The translations under genes were made by a program, and so were the position numbers. A stretch of 64,000 nt of DNA from UBA7803 sp040219135 (GTDB lineage Bacteria > Pseudomonadota > Gammaproteobacteria > Pseudomonadales > Azotimanducaceae), in NCBI GenBank assembly GCA_040219135.1, contig JAVJTA010000017.1, positions 1 through 64,000 of the forward strand, read 5' to 3'. Under the pieces are notes generated by a model that made no database searches, was not told the DNA's origin, and saw nothing but the letters and a program-made list of their open reading frames with translations. Each line of letters opens with the position of its first letter. Within the stretch, counting starts at the first letter, position 1. This document shows, piece by piece, positions 1 through 7,301 of the stretch.

Positions 1-999
1 GCAGTAGCGAGCGGTGGCGTGTACACCAGTGGCGAGCCTCGCGGCTTCAACGTCGGCCGTGCGGTCACCGAGTCCAGCCAGTTCAAGGCGCTGCTCGACG
101 GCACCACGAAGACGGCGCGGATCTCGCTGAAGACGGCGATCATCAACGCGACCGGGCAGAACCAGCCACTGGCTCCGTCCGACCGCCTGGCGGGAATCGT
201 CCATAGCGGCGAGCGCCGGTTCACCATGCGTGACCTGCTGCCCACCGCTCGGACTTCCAGCAACCTGGTGGAGTACGCGAAGGAGAACGTCTACACGAAC
301 AACGCCGGGCCTCAGGTTGGCGGGTCGCCGGAAGCGTTCGAGAACGTGACCAAGCCGGAGAGCGGTATCACGTTCACCCTGCAGACGGCAGCGGTCAGTA
401 CGCTGGCCCACTGGATTCCGGTATCCAAGCAGGTGCTGGCCGACTCTCCCATGCTGCAGCAGTACATCAACGATCGGCTGATGTACGGGCTCAAGCTGAA
501 AGAGGACACGCAGCTTCTGCTGGGAACCGGCAGCAACGGCGAGCTGCCGGGGCTGTACACCAACCGGACCGCGTACTCGGTGACTTCTCCGCTTTCGTAT
601 ACGACCAAGCTGGACATCATCCGCGACGCCATGGACCAGGTGCAGGCCAGCGAGTATGACCCAGACGGTATCGTGCTGAACGGGCGCGACTTCAAGGAAA
701 TGCAGCTCGCCAAGGACAGCCAGGGCCGGTACATGATCGGCCAGGCTCAGGACGGCAACGGACCTCGGCTATGGGGTCTGCCGGTCGTCGTGACGAACAG
801 CATCGCGTCCGGGACCTTCCTGGTGGGTGCCTTCGGGATGGCGGCGCAGCTCTGGGATCGGGAAGACGCCATGGTTGAGATCGGTCTCAACAATGACGAC
901 TTCACGAAAAACATGGTCACGATTCTGTGCGAGGAACGGCTCGCCCTGACCATCTACAGAGCCGATGCCCTGGTCGGTGGTTCCTTCACCGTGAGCTGA
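1..999 (+). CDS. Phage major capsid protein, HK97 family (5' end outside window)
   Basis: The frame is open from the first base, so the gene starts upstream of the window. About 332 C-terminal codons are visible, ending in TGA. The sequence has the layout of HK97 gp5-type capsid proteins: a region resembling the N-arm/E-loop (RRFTMRDLLP near residue 75), a P-domain helix with many charged residues, and a late segment WGLPVVVTNSIASGTFLVGAF that matches the conserved C-terminal A-domain strand. The protein would assemble into the icosahedral head of a tailed phage or a capsid-forming satellite. The usual downstream head-tail connector genes are absent; a terminator-like hairpin and a PEP-CTERM gene follow instead. 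The family call is confident. Whether it belongs to a complete prophage cannot be seen from here. Confidence 0.9.
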   Translation, partial: AVASGGVYTSGEPRGFNVGRAVTESSQFKALLDGTTKTARISLKTAIINATGQNQPLAPSDRLAGIVHSGERRFTMRDLLPTARTSSNLVEYAKENVYTNNAGPQVGGSPEAFENVTKPESGITFTLQTAAVSTLAHWIPVSKQVLADSPMLQQYINDRLMYGLKLKEDTQLLLGTGSNGELPGLYTNRTAYSVTSPLSYTTKLDIIRDAMDQVQASEYDPDGIVLNGRDFKEMQLAKDSQGRYMIGQAQDGNGPRLWGLPVVVTNSIASGTFLVGAFGMAAQLWDREDAMVEIGLNNDDFTKNMVTILCEERLALTIYRADALVGGSFTVS

Positions 1000-1048
1000 T
1001 TAGGCTCGGGCGGTTGCCTGCCATTCAAATGCGGCCGTGACGGTCGCG

Positions 1049-1072
1049 GGGTGGGCGCCGCCCTTTCTTTCC
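1049..1072 (+). terminator. Possible rho-independent terminator after the capsid gene
   Basis: A six-pair stem (GGGTGG with CCGCCC, one G-T pair) closes a three-base loop and is followed by TTTCTTTCC. It lies 50 bases after the capsid stop codon on the same strand, so it could end the head-gene transcript. The stem is short and the T-run is interrupted. Confidence 0.4.
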
Positions 1073-1183
1073 CTCATGACAAAATAACGGCTGCTGGATC
1101 AGGAGAGACACATCCCGCTTACATCAGTGCGGGAATCGGATCTGATATGTTCGGGTTATTCGTGCAACGCATGAGGGAGTGCC

Positions 1184-1738
1184 ATGCTGCGCAATCTTTC
1201 TTCCGCTGCCGCACTAATGGTCTTGCTTTTCAGTGGCTCAGTTCAGGCCGGCGTCATTAGCTATCAGCTGCACTACTTCAACCTCATCGGTCCGAGTGGC
1301 TCTGGTGGGTTTGAATACGAGGAGTGTTTGACGAATCAATGTCCTAGCTTCGAGTTTCGGACGGCCTTCAGTAGCACCGACCCCGATCTGATCTTTGATC
1401 AAACACTGGGCGGAGGTGGAGGTGAGGCTTTGCTGGGTTTTTTCGAAGGCGATCCTTCGAGCACTTTCTTTCCCGCGATCAACCTCGCGTCGTTGGCGGC
1501 TTCCAGCAATCCGATTAGCAACCTGCTGTCATTTGAGTCCGCGGGCGTTGGCCGGTCATTCGGTCTTTATTGCATCCGTCCGAGCAACGTGGCTTCCGGT
1601 GGCTGTCTTCAGGACCCAGGTGTTTCCGGGCTCGGGGTGTGGCTGGCGAAGCAGGTTCCGGAACCCGGCGGACTCAGCCTGCTTGCGATGGGGCTAGTGG
1701 CCCTGGCTCTTGTGCGGAGGCGCTCAAAGCCAGCCTGA
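1184..1738 (+). CDS. PEP-CTERM sorting domain-containing secreted protein
   Basis: This 184-residue protein has an N-terminal signal peptide (hydrophobic LMVLLFSGSVQAG, with cleavage expected after AQA-like residues around 22). It ends in a classic PEP-CTERM tail: VPEPGG, a hydrophobic helix and the basic cluster RRRSKPA. Such tails are recognised by exosortase and anchor extracellular proteins in polysaccharide-forming bacteria. The body is Gly/Ser-rich with four Cys residues (ECLTNQC near residue 44; CIRPSN and GGCLQ near 130-140) and resembles no enzyme. The ATG at 1184 is preceded by a good GAGGGAG ribosome site. It sits directly after the phage capsid gene, an unusual place for an exosortase substrate. 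The sorting assignment is firm; the function is unknown. Confidence 0.85.
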   Translation: MLRNLSSAAALMVLLFSGSVQAGVISYQLHYFNLIGPSGSGGFEYEECLTNQCPSFEFRTAFSSTDPDLIFDQTLGGGGGEALLGFFEGDPSSTFFPAINLASLAASSNPISNLLSFESAGVGRSFGLYCIRPSNVASGGCLQDPGVSGLGVWLAKQVPEPGGLSLLAMGLVALALVRRRSKPA

Positions 1739-1763
1739 CTATATTCTGCTCCCCGTCCCGGTC

Positions 1764-1988
1764 TCAAAAAAATCTGAAAGCCTCGCCCGCGTCTGCAACC
1801 TCCATCAATGCCAACGCCGCCTTCCGCTGCTCATCGGATAGCGACCGCACGAAGGCTGACCACAAAAAATCCTGCGGCTGATCCGTGAGCGCGGCTTCGC
1901 GCAGCTCCAACAAGAGCTTCATGGATTCTTCGGAGAGCGGCCCGGCGGCCTTCCAGCGGGCTATCGCGGCGTCGAGACTTATTGTCAC
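1764..1988 (-). CDS. Small hypothetical protein (about 74 aa)
   Basis: A short reverse-strand reading frame begins at a GTG (1988) with a purine-rich GAGAAAA just upstream. The product is helical and charged: it starts VTISLDAAIARW, has a middle ELREAALTDQPQDF, and ends VADAGEAFRFF. The amino-acid composition looks like a folded soluble helical protein, unlike the Cys/Arg/His-rich residues that the same frame gives further upstream, so the start was set at this GTG. No known domain is recognised. It lies head to head with the GHKL ATPase gene, with about 30 bases between them, so the two may share a control region. Antitoxin-like or regulatory roles are possible but nothing in the sequence proves them. 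Confidence 0.5.
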   Translation of the reverse strand: MTISLDAAIARWKAAGPLSEESMKLLLELREAALTDQPQDFLWSAFVRSLSDEQRKAALALMEVADAGEAFRFF

Positions 1989-2017
1989 TTTTCTCAAGAC
2001 TCCGAAGCCGCGTTTGA

Positions 2018-3001
2018 GTGCAGTATGCTTGGGGAGTGGAGAGTTTAGTACAGGCAATGCGGAACATAGATGGAGGTGGACTCTCGCCAACGCACGTCTC
2101 GACACCGCGAGGTGGGTTCCTGGTTCCCGGCTACGTTGCTGTACTCGCCGCATACTGTCACAAGAACGGCTTGAAACCTGAGCAATGCGACCTCTGCCAA
2201 TCGCATTTTGGGTACCTTGAGGCCATTGCTTTTCAGCGTGAAGTGTTTGGAGAGGATGCGTATCCACATCAGCGGTGGAACGAAGGGGCCACCTACAGCC
2301 CTCTGTGCCACTTGAACAACCCCGATCAGGTAGATGAGGCAAGTGGCAAGATAAGCGGTTGCATTCGAAGGCTCGCAGGAACTTCGCCAGGAGTGCGGGA
2401 CCTAGTAGAGGTTGTTGGTGAGCTGCACGACAACGTTTGGTCGCACGGCATGGATTCAGGGTTCTCAATCGCCCAGACTTGGAAGGTGCCGTTCGAAGAA
2501 GATCGATTCATAGAGTTCGGGTTGGCAGACGTAGGCATCGGGTTTTTGCGGGAGCTGACGTCGCACGGTGTGAACGTAGATGGAGATCGGGCTGCGATTG
2601 AGTGGGCATTGCAAGAAGGCCACTCGACCAAAGGCTTGAAGATAGACGATCCTTGGGCGCAATCTCTGCCGGATGATGCGGTGGGCAATCCTTTTAGCGC
2701 TAGCGTCCCAACTACCAAGGGTGCTGGTGGGAACCACCACCTGGGCCTCGGACTGGCGAAACTAGTATCTCTAGTTACACGGTACAAGGGAACGCTTTAC
2801 ATCGCCTCTGGCGATTCTATCTTAGTGCAGGGAGAGTCTGGTGAGTGGTCGTGGTTGGACGTTTCGACTGAATGGCAGGGGGTCGCAGTCGCGTGCCGAC
2901 TCAGGCAATCTAGGTTGAACGATGCTCGGGAACCTACCGGCGAAAGTACAGACGAAGTTGATGCGGTGGCTGCAGGTTTGTCTGGAGGATGGAAACAATG
3001 A
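2018..3001 (+). CDS. GHKL-fold ATP-binding protein (histidine-kinase-like ATPase)
   Basis: This protein of about 327 residues carries the Bergerat ATP-binding fold of the GHKL superfamily. The N-box is ELHDNVWSHG (about residue 134), the G1 box DVGIGF (about 172) and the G2 box HHLGLGLAK (about 240). There is no phosphoacceptor His domain, so it is not a standard two-component kinase. The N-terminal 100 residues hold a CDLC pair and may form a separate module. The GTG at 2018 opens the frame, but GTG 2036 and ATG 2057 are possible starts. Its stop overlaps the start of a STAS-like gene (ATGA), which resembles anti-sigma-factor kinase and antagonist partner-switch pairs. The ATPase call is firm; the biological role is inferred. 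GC is visibly lower than in the flanking chromosome. Confidence 0.8.
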   Translation: MQYAWGVESLVQAMRNIDGGGLSPTHVSTPRGGFLVPGYVAVLAAYCHKNGLKPEQCDLCQSHFGYLEAIAFQREVFGEDAYPHQRWNEGATYSPLCHLNNPDQVDEASGKISGCIRRLAGTSPGVRDLVEVVGELHDNVWSHGMDSGFSIAQTWKVPFEEDRFIEFGLADVGIGFLRELTSHGVNVDGDRAAIEWALQEGHSTKGLKIDDPWAQSLPDDAVGNPFSASVPTTKGAGGNHHLGLGLAKLVSLVTRYKGTLYIASGDSILVQGESGEWSWLDVSTEWQGVAVACRLRQSRLNDAREPTGESTDEVDAVAAGLSGGWKQ

Positions 3002-3303
3002 ACGTCGTGCAAACGGTTAAGTTTGGGTTCACTGACCTATCCTCCCGTGCCAGGGCGAGCCGTATCCGAGAACATGCGTTGGAGATCATTAACGCAGATC
3101 GCCATGCGGAGTTCGACCTTTCGGGCGTGGAGAGCATCTCGGCCTCGTTTGCTGATGAGCTGTTCGGTGTACTGCTGCTCGAACTCGGCGAGGAGAGGTT
3201 TTTTGAGGCTGTGAGGGTACGCGAAGCAAATGAACACGTCCTTCGGTCGATTGCTCTTGCCATCGTCCGACGGCGCAGCCGCCTGTCACCGGAAGCAGCT
3301 TGA
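2998..3303 (+). CDS. STAS-like domain protein (DUF4325 type)
   Basis: This protein has 101 residues from the ATG at 2998, which is chosen because GGAGG lies at 2984-2988 at normal spacing; the ATG at 2989 is too close. The core FDLSGVESISASFADELFG matches the STAS-like fold called DUF4325, in which a beta strand and a Ser/Phe-Ala-Asp-Glu turn replace the phospho-Ser loop of SpoIIAA-type antagonists. The gene overlaps the upstream GHKL ATPase by four bases, so the two products are probably made in balance and act together, the ATPase perhaps phosphorylating or binding the STAS partner. No sigma factor gene lies nearby. Pairs like this are widespread in variable genome regions, but I know of no established function for them. 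Confidence 0.75.
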   Translation: MNVVQTVKFGFTDLSSRARASRIREHALEIINADRHAEFDLSGVESISASFADELFGVLLLELGEERFFEAVRVREANEHVLRSIALAIVRRRSRLSPEAA

Positions 3304-3346
3304 GGCGCGCCCCGCCCCGTAGACGGCCAAGCCTTTCATTGTGGAC

Positions 3347-3369
3347 GTTGGTCCAACTTTTGGTCCAAA
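3347..3369. promoter_or_regulatory. Two tandem 11-bp palindromes around TGGTCCA
   Basis: GTTGGTCCAAC (3347-3357) and TTTGGTCCAAA (3359-3369) are both perfect inverted repeats around a central T, with centres 12 bases apart. They lie 80-100 bases from the tRNA-derived attachment site. They could be integrase or excisionase arm sites, or an operator. No binding protein is identified. Confidence 0.4.
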
Positions 3370-3447
3370 TCTTGTGCTGCGTGGTGCCTCGGAGTGCGGG
3401 TAAGGTATTGATTTCAGGCACTGAGCGGCACGGGGCGGCACAACTTG

Positions 3448-3475
3448 TCGGGTTCGAGTCCCGTCCGCTCCGCCA
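3448..3475 (+). other. 3' tRNA-Asp fragment, probable attachment site (att)
   Basis: The bases GGGTTCGAGTCCCGTCCG, then CTCCGCCA, match the T-arm, acceptor 3' strand, discriminator G and CCA of bacterial tRNA-Asp as remembered from E. coli, with one acceptor difference. The 5' two-thirds of a tRNA is absent. Mobile elements that integrate in a tRNA gene duplicate exactly this 3' part, so this is best read as the far attachment site. The intact tRNA-Asp gene would lie beyond the left edge of the window. The capsid gene and the lower-GC genes to the left fit that reading. Confidence 0.65.
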
Positions 3476-3733
3476 CCTAGTCAGTCTCTTTTGTGTGGGT
3501 CCCGGTGGGGTCTTTAGAACCTGCCGTTCTTTCAAAGGGTTAGGGCGCTAGTTCCGGCCGTTACGTGGTCTCTCTTCTCGCAACCTCGGCCGAAAATCAG
3601 CATCGGTGAAGCATCACCTGCAGGGGTCGGTGGTTCGATGTGACTGCCCGCCCGGTCCCGTAGCCTGCAGAATACTTCCCACTAACGTCCGCTTGTCAGC
3701 AGAAAGCCGTCGGACTTCCGTCCTATGGGAGGC

Positions 3734-3755
3734 GCCGCTTCCGGCCCGAAGCGGC
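3734..3755. repeat. Perfect 8-bp hairpin (GCCGCTTC / GAAGCGGC)
   Basis: A GCCGCTTC stem with a six-base loop faces GAAGCGGC. A similar segment, TGCTTCCGGGCAAAAGCGG, lies at 5178-5196 and matches the core at 15 of 19 positions. This hints at a small dispersed repeat family in intergenic DNA. Confidence 0.35.
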
Positions 3756-3782
3756 CAGCAGAATCTTCGCCCCTTCGAGGAC

Positions 3783-4259
3783 TTAGGTGACAGCTGACCG
3801 AAGTTCTTCCACCTCATCGACGAAATCCTCCGCAAGTCCCACTTTGATCTGTTCCCAGCACTTCGCTCCACCAGGCGTTGATAGCGCGACAGCGAAAGTC
3901 GTGGCTTGGCGGGTCCACATCGGCGCCGAAACAATTCCTTGGTGCGCACTCTCCCAAAGATTCTGCGTTGCATACACGTACCTGGTCACTAATGACAAGT
4001 AACTCAAGTGTTGGGCGGACTCAGCTTTCAGTTCAGCGGCCTGTCCCTCCAGCCACAAGGCGGCTATTTTCGGGTCCCCTAATGAAACAAAGAAAGCGTC
4101 AAATCGCTCCATGATTGCGCGAACATCTGATCGCTCGAGAGCACGCGTGCCCTGTCTGAGCTGGTAGGCGAGGTATGCCAATGTCGCGAGCACGGCAATC
4201 CCACCGATGAACTCCCCGTAGTTGCCCAGCAATTGGGAAAAGGTCAGCTGCTTATCCAT
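3783..4259 (-). CDS. Membrane-anchored hypothetical protein
   Basis: This 158-residue protein has one transmembrane helix near the N-terminus (EFIGGIAVLATLAYLAYQLRQ, about residues 16-36) followed by a soluble helical domain rich in Trp and Gln. The arrangement, a short lead, one helix, then a QLRQ-type basic stop-transfer and a cytoplasmic or periplasmic helical tail, is common in a family of uncharacterised proteins of marine gammaproteobacteria. The ATG at 4259 has a strong AGGAGG ribosome site on the reverse strand, which fixes the start. Neighbours give no functional clue: the upstream side is 360 bases without genes and the downstream side is the mobile-element junction. The call as a gene is solid; the function is unknown. 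Confidence 0.75.
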   Translation of the reverse strand: MDKQLTFSQLLGNYGEFIGGIAVLATLAYLAYQLRQGTRALERSDVRAIMERFDAFFVSLGDPKIAALWLEGQAAELKAESAQHLSYLSLVTRYVYATQNLWESAHQGIVSAPMWTRQATTFAVALSTPGGAKCWEQIKVGLAEDFVDEVEELRSAVT

Positions 4260-4618
4260 CGTTTTCCTCCTCCTGCGAATGGAGAAAGGCTACATGATTC
4301 TTCAATCTGACCGGACTGGGTCGATCTCTGCCATCTACGGCAATGCAACGATCCGTCGGCTCATGGTCGTCTGCCGCCGGATTGCTGCAGTGCAGCGAAG
4401 GTCGCTGACCGGCCAACTAGAGACATTCGCTGACACTCGATTGTTAAGCTTCCGAGAACTATTCAGATCTTGACTACCCTTCGGGCTTACGCAGGAGAAG
4501 GGTATCTAGCTTGGTTCTGTAAATAGTTGATAAAGTCGAAGGATGAATTTGGTTAACAAAAGTATTGACCCGGTATATCTCGATCCGCGGGTCCAGATGT
4601 ACCTATGATAGGTGGCGA
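4260..4618. other. Gene-free stretch with a hairpin
   Basis: No gene is supported here. The clearest structure is an 8-bp perfect inverted repeat at 4475-4504. The stretch contains the start regions of two divergently transcribed orphan genes and is clearly richer in A and T than the rest of the window. Confidence 0.4.
4475..4504. repeat. Inverted repeat TACCCTTC / GAAGGGTA
   Basis: A perfect 8-bp stem with a 14-base loop lies between two divergent genes of unknown function. No T-run follows, so it is probably not a terminator. It could be a protein-binding site or the trace of a small mobile element. Confidence 0.35.
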
Positions 4619-5125
4619 ATGAGTTCTTCATTCGAGCATCTGAGCGTATTCGCCGAGGTTGCGGCGGCCATTGTCGGCTTTGTCGCAATTTTTCTTGTTC
4701 TCATTCGGCGCGAGGAAAAATTTCCTGCGGAAGACGCAATCAGGATAAGAGTCATGATACTGGCTGCTTTCATGGGAATATGTGCGTCGCTACTACCGAT
4801 TGCTATTGCCGAAACGAACTTAGACGAAGAACAGGTGTGGGTAGTTAGTAGCGCGACCTTTCTGTTGATGCTCGGGGGGGTAGCTTCCTATACCGCTGTA
4901 CGCCATTTTCAACTGTCAAATACGGCTAGAGAAAATATTCCCATGATCAATTTGATCATCGGCTGGAGCTGCGCAGCAATCGCCAGTCTTCTACTTGCGC
5001 TAAACCTCCTGCAAGTGCCGATACTCGGGTACTCATTTTCCTATACTGTGTCCCTGCTTCTAGTGCTCTCCATTGGTGCTACTAATTTTTACACGATCGC
5101 AATCCAAAAACTGTTGGAGCTATAA
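4619..5125 (+). CDS. Four-helix integral membrane protein of unknown function
   Basis: The product has 168 residues from the ATG at 4619, which has AGGTGG just upstream; an in-frame ATG at 4565 would add an unlikely basic leader. Four hydrophobic segments are clear: AEVAAAIVGFVAIFLVL near residue 11, ILAAFMGICASLLPIAIA near 47, WVVSSATFLLMLGGVASY near 73 and the pair near 110-160. Short charged loops separate them. No catalytic or transport motif is visible. Codon use and GC are lower than in the surrounding chromosome, which suggests recent acquisition. It stands alone, with more than 300 bases free on both sides. Confidence 0.7.
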   Translation: MSSSFEHLSVFAEVAAAIVGFVAIFLVLIRREEKFPAEDAIRIRVMILAAFMGICASLLPIAIAETNLDEEQVWVVSSATFLLMLGGVASYTAVRHFQLSNTARENIPMINLIIGWSCAAIASLLLALNLLQVPILGYSFSYTVSLLLVLSIGATNFYTIAIQKLLEL

Positions 5126-5456
5126 CCAGTTCTCCTGTGGGTCGGAAGCGGAAGTGGCGTTGTGCATTGCAAGAGGCTGCTTCCGGGCAAAAGCGGAGTC
5201 CGCTAACTTCCCATCCGTTCATAAACCAGTGGTGCTTGCGCCTAACTCATCGAGCCCGCGGTCTACTGTTACGACGAACTCGGGCTCAACTGTAATGTGA
5301 GATCTCGCGTCCAGTTTGTTCCCACACAAACTGCACACCCGCGCGCACCAGCACCGTGCCGCCACGACGCGAGGAGTCCGATACGACCTATTCCAATCTG
5401 TTTGCCGAAGGCCAACATGAGGGCGCGGCCACCGGTGTTCGTGTCATGCTAAGCGG
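5126..5456. other. Gene-free stretch before nhaA
   Basis: No gene is seen here. It contains a repeat-like segment at 5178-5196 related to the hairpin at 3734-3755, and a GCCTAAC box (5240-5246) followed by a GAGCCCG / CGGGCTC inverted repeat (5252-5258 and 5281-5287). The last feature recalls the fold of an integron attC site but lacks a clear partner box. Confidence 0.35.
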
Positions 5457-6779
5457 ATGAATGACGATGGCGAAGCATACCTTCCGTCAGAGATAGCGGA
5501 CCGTTTCACGGGGCCGTTCGCGCGGTTTCTGAAGGTCAAGACTGCTACTGGTGGGCTGTTGCTTCTGGCGACCTGTGTCGCCCTGATCGTTTCGAACTCG
5601 GCATTGTCCGCCCCGTATCTGGCATTCTGGGATACGCCCGTCGGTCTGCACTTCGGCTCGTTGGATTTCACTCGTTCCCTGCGGCACTGGATCAATGAAG
5701 GCCTGATGACGCTGTTTTTCCTAGCGGTCGCCCTCGAGCTCAAGCGTTCGTTCTCGCTGGGTGAATTCCGTAACCCGCACGTCGCGGCTCTATCCCTCGC
5801 CGGCGCCCTCGGCGGTATGCTCGTCCCCGCGGGACTCTATCTGCTGCTGCTGAATGGCCAACCCGGGATGACCGGTTGGGGAACCGTGGTGGCCACTGAC
5901 ACGGCGTTCGTCGTTGGCTGTCTCGCGCTGCTTGGCTCCCGTGTCCCACCGGGTCTGCACCTGTTCCTCCTGTCCTTGGCGATTTTTGACGACGTAGGGG
6001 CGATTCTGATCGTGGCCGCGGTCGGCTACGGCGATCCGCTGAACTGGACCGCACTCGCCTTCGCGGTCGTGGGCGTTGCGACGGTCGCCGGCGCCGCGCG
6101 AATCGGAGTCAGGAGCATTGCGGTATACCTTCTGCTTGGCGCTGCAATCTGGTTTTGCCTGGACGCCTCGGGCATCCATCCGACTCTCACAGGCATCGTC
6201 CTTGGATTGATGGCTTCGACCCGCGGGTGGGTCAGCGACCGGCGCCTGCACTCTATTCTCGCCCGCGTGCTGTCGTATCCGAGAGGTGACCATTGGAGCG
6301 GGGACACGACAGATCGCGACGACCTGCGGCGCGCTGCGATTGCGGCAACGGAGACGCTGTCGCCGGAGGAACGGCTGGAAACAGCGCTGCATCCGTGGGT
6401 GGGGTTCGGTGTTGTGCCGATCTTTGCCCTCGCGAATGCAGGCTTTGTAGTCTCTAGCGCCGACTTCCGACAGCCGGTTGTGATGGCGATCATCGGAGGC
6501 CTGGTGCTCGGAAAGCCGATAGGGGTCCTGACGTTCAGCTGGCTAGCCGTCCGCACTGGGGTTGCAAACCGTCCCCCCGGCCTGAGTTGGCGACAGTTAG
6601 CGGCAGGTGCACTCCTGACCGGAATTGGGTTCACCATGTCGCTGTACATTGCAGGGATCGCGTACCCCCCGGCGGAGTTCAACGCAGCCAAGCTGGGGAT
6701 TCTCACCGGCTCACTGTGCTCCGCCGCGGCCGGAATTCTGGTGCTCGCTTGGTTGACCTTGCAGCGCCGGACCGATTGA
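5457..6779 (+). CDS. nhaA: Na+/H+ antiporter NhaA
   Basis: This 440-residue inner-membrane antiporter exchanges external protons for internal sodium and protects against salt and alkaline stress. The NhaA signature is clear. The TDTAF motif (about residue 140) and the paired aspartates in AIFDDVGAI (about residue 180) correspond to the TM4 and TM5 ion-binding residues. About 11-12 hydrophobic helices follow the family order, and the region around residue 280 (RGDHWSGDTTDRDD) is a longer hydrophilic loop than in E. coli NhaA. The ATG at 5457 is used; upstream in-frame codons give no better start. The ribosome site is weak. It is a single gene with no operon partner, and a Na+/H+ antiporter relic of another family lies 11 kb away. 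Confidence 0.95.
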   Translation: MNDDGEAYLPSEIADRFTGPFARFLKVKTATGGLLLLATCVALIVSNSALSAPYLAFWDTPVGLHFGSLDFTRSLRHWINEGLMTLFFLAVALELKRSFSLGEFRNPHVAALSLAGALGGMLVPAGLYLLLLNGQPGMTGWGTVVATDTAFVVGCLALLGSRVPPGLHLFLLSLAIFDDVGAILIVAAVGYGDPLNWTALAFAVVGVATVAGAARIGVRSIAVYLLLGAAIWFCLDASGIHPTLTGIVLGLMASTRGWVSDRRLHSILARVLSYPRGDHWSGDTTDRDDLRRAAIAATETLSPEERLETALHPWVGFGVVPIFALANAGFVVSSADFRQPVVMAIIGGLVLGKPIGVLTFSWLAVRTGVANRPPGLSWRQLAAGALLTGIGFTMSLYIAGIAYPPAEFNAAKLGILTGSLCSAAAGILVLAWLTLQRRTD

Positions 6780-7301
6780 CGGGAATCTGAGCGCTAGTTC
6801 GCCACCGGGCCGATCGACACTGTCCGGTTGGATCGGATTCTTCGAGCAGATCCGAGCCGCAGCTCCGACTCGATTGCGCGAGCCGGAGTTCGCCGAGCAG
6901 CTGCAATGGGTCGTTAGTTAGCTTTTCACTGTGCAGTGCAAGAGGTAGGAAACCAAATACATTCCCTATGAGGTACTGCATCGAGTTGCGCTCATTGAAG
7001 GAGACTTAGACGCTGCCTTCGACTACCAGTAGCGTGCAATCCGGGAAGCAGAGCCTGGTGCGATTCAGCTCATTCAGGGGCGCCGTCCATTTCGAAGTGT
7101 GTTTCCCGAATACTACGACGATCCGAGACACGCTCAGATGTTGAAAGACTTCAATGTCGACCCAGAATCCGTCGCAAAGATGAGGTTGCGGGAGTTACCC
7201 TTCTGATTTGCGATGACGCCTTTGGGTTGCGGATTCATTTGGTCGAGTCCGTTCCCTCAAACGCCGTACCATCGTAGGTCTCTCCCGTCAGCCTTGCTTC
7301 A
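6780..7301. other. Intergenic region with a decayed gene
   Basis: No intact gene is present between nhaA and the IDIKPGSD relic. The middle part (6949-7206) is a TPR-protein relic, listed separately. The rest shows nothing recognisable. Confidence 0.5.
6949..7206 (+). pseudogene. C-terminal relic of a TPR-repeat protein
   Basis: Reading the frame that ends at the TGA 7204-7206 gives EGDLDAAFDYQ, an in-frame TAG at 7030, then RAIREAEPG and VFPEYYDDPRHAQMLKDFN, ending MRLRELPF. The EGD-DAAF pattern and the DPR-LLK-type ending are typical of the last TPR repeat and tail of large TPR or adenylate-cyclase-type TPR proteins. There is no start codon with a ribosome site, and the frame is closed further upstream (stops at 6919 and 6946). 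It is therefore a broken C-terminal fragment of about 85 codons. The family assignment is by pattern only. Confidence 0.5.

Larger units (their letters stand above)
3304..3782. other. Gene-free junction of the integrated element
   Basis: No convincing gene lies here. The stretch holds two tandem palindromes (3347-3369), a 3' tRNA-Asp fragment (3448-3475) and an 8-bp perfect hairpin (3734-3755). It looks like the border between an integrated element on the left and the chromosome or an older island on the right. Confidence 0.5.

Noticed and set aside
3391..3475. Possible complete tRNA ending in the tRNA-Asp-like 3' arm
   Set aside because: GGAGTGC at 3391 pairs six of seven bases with the acceptor 3' strand, but the D-arm and anticodon arm do not form and the spacing (82 bases) is off, so only the 3' fragment is supported.
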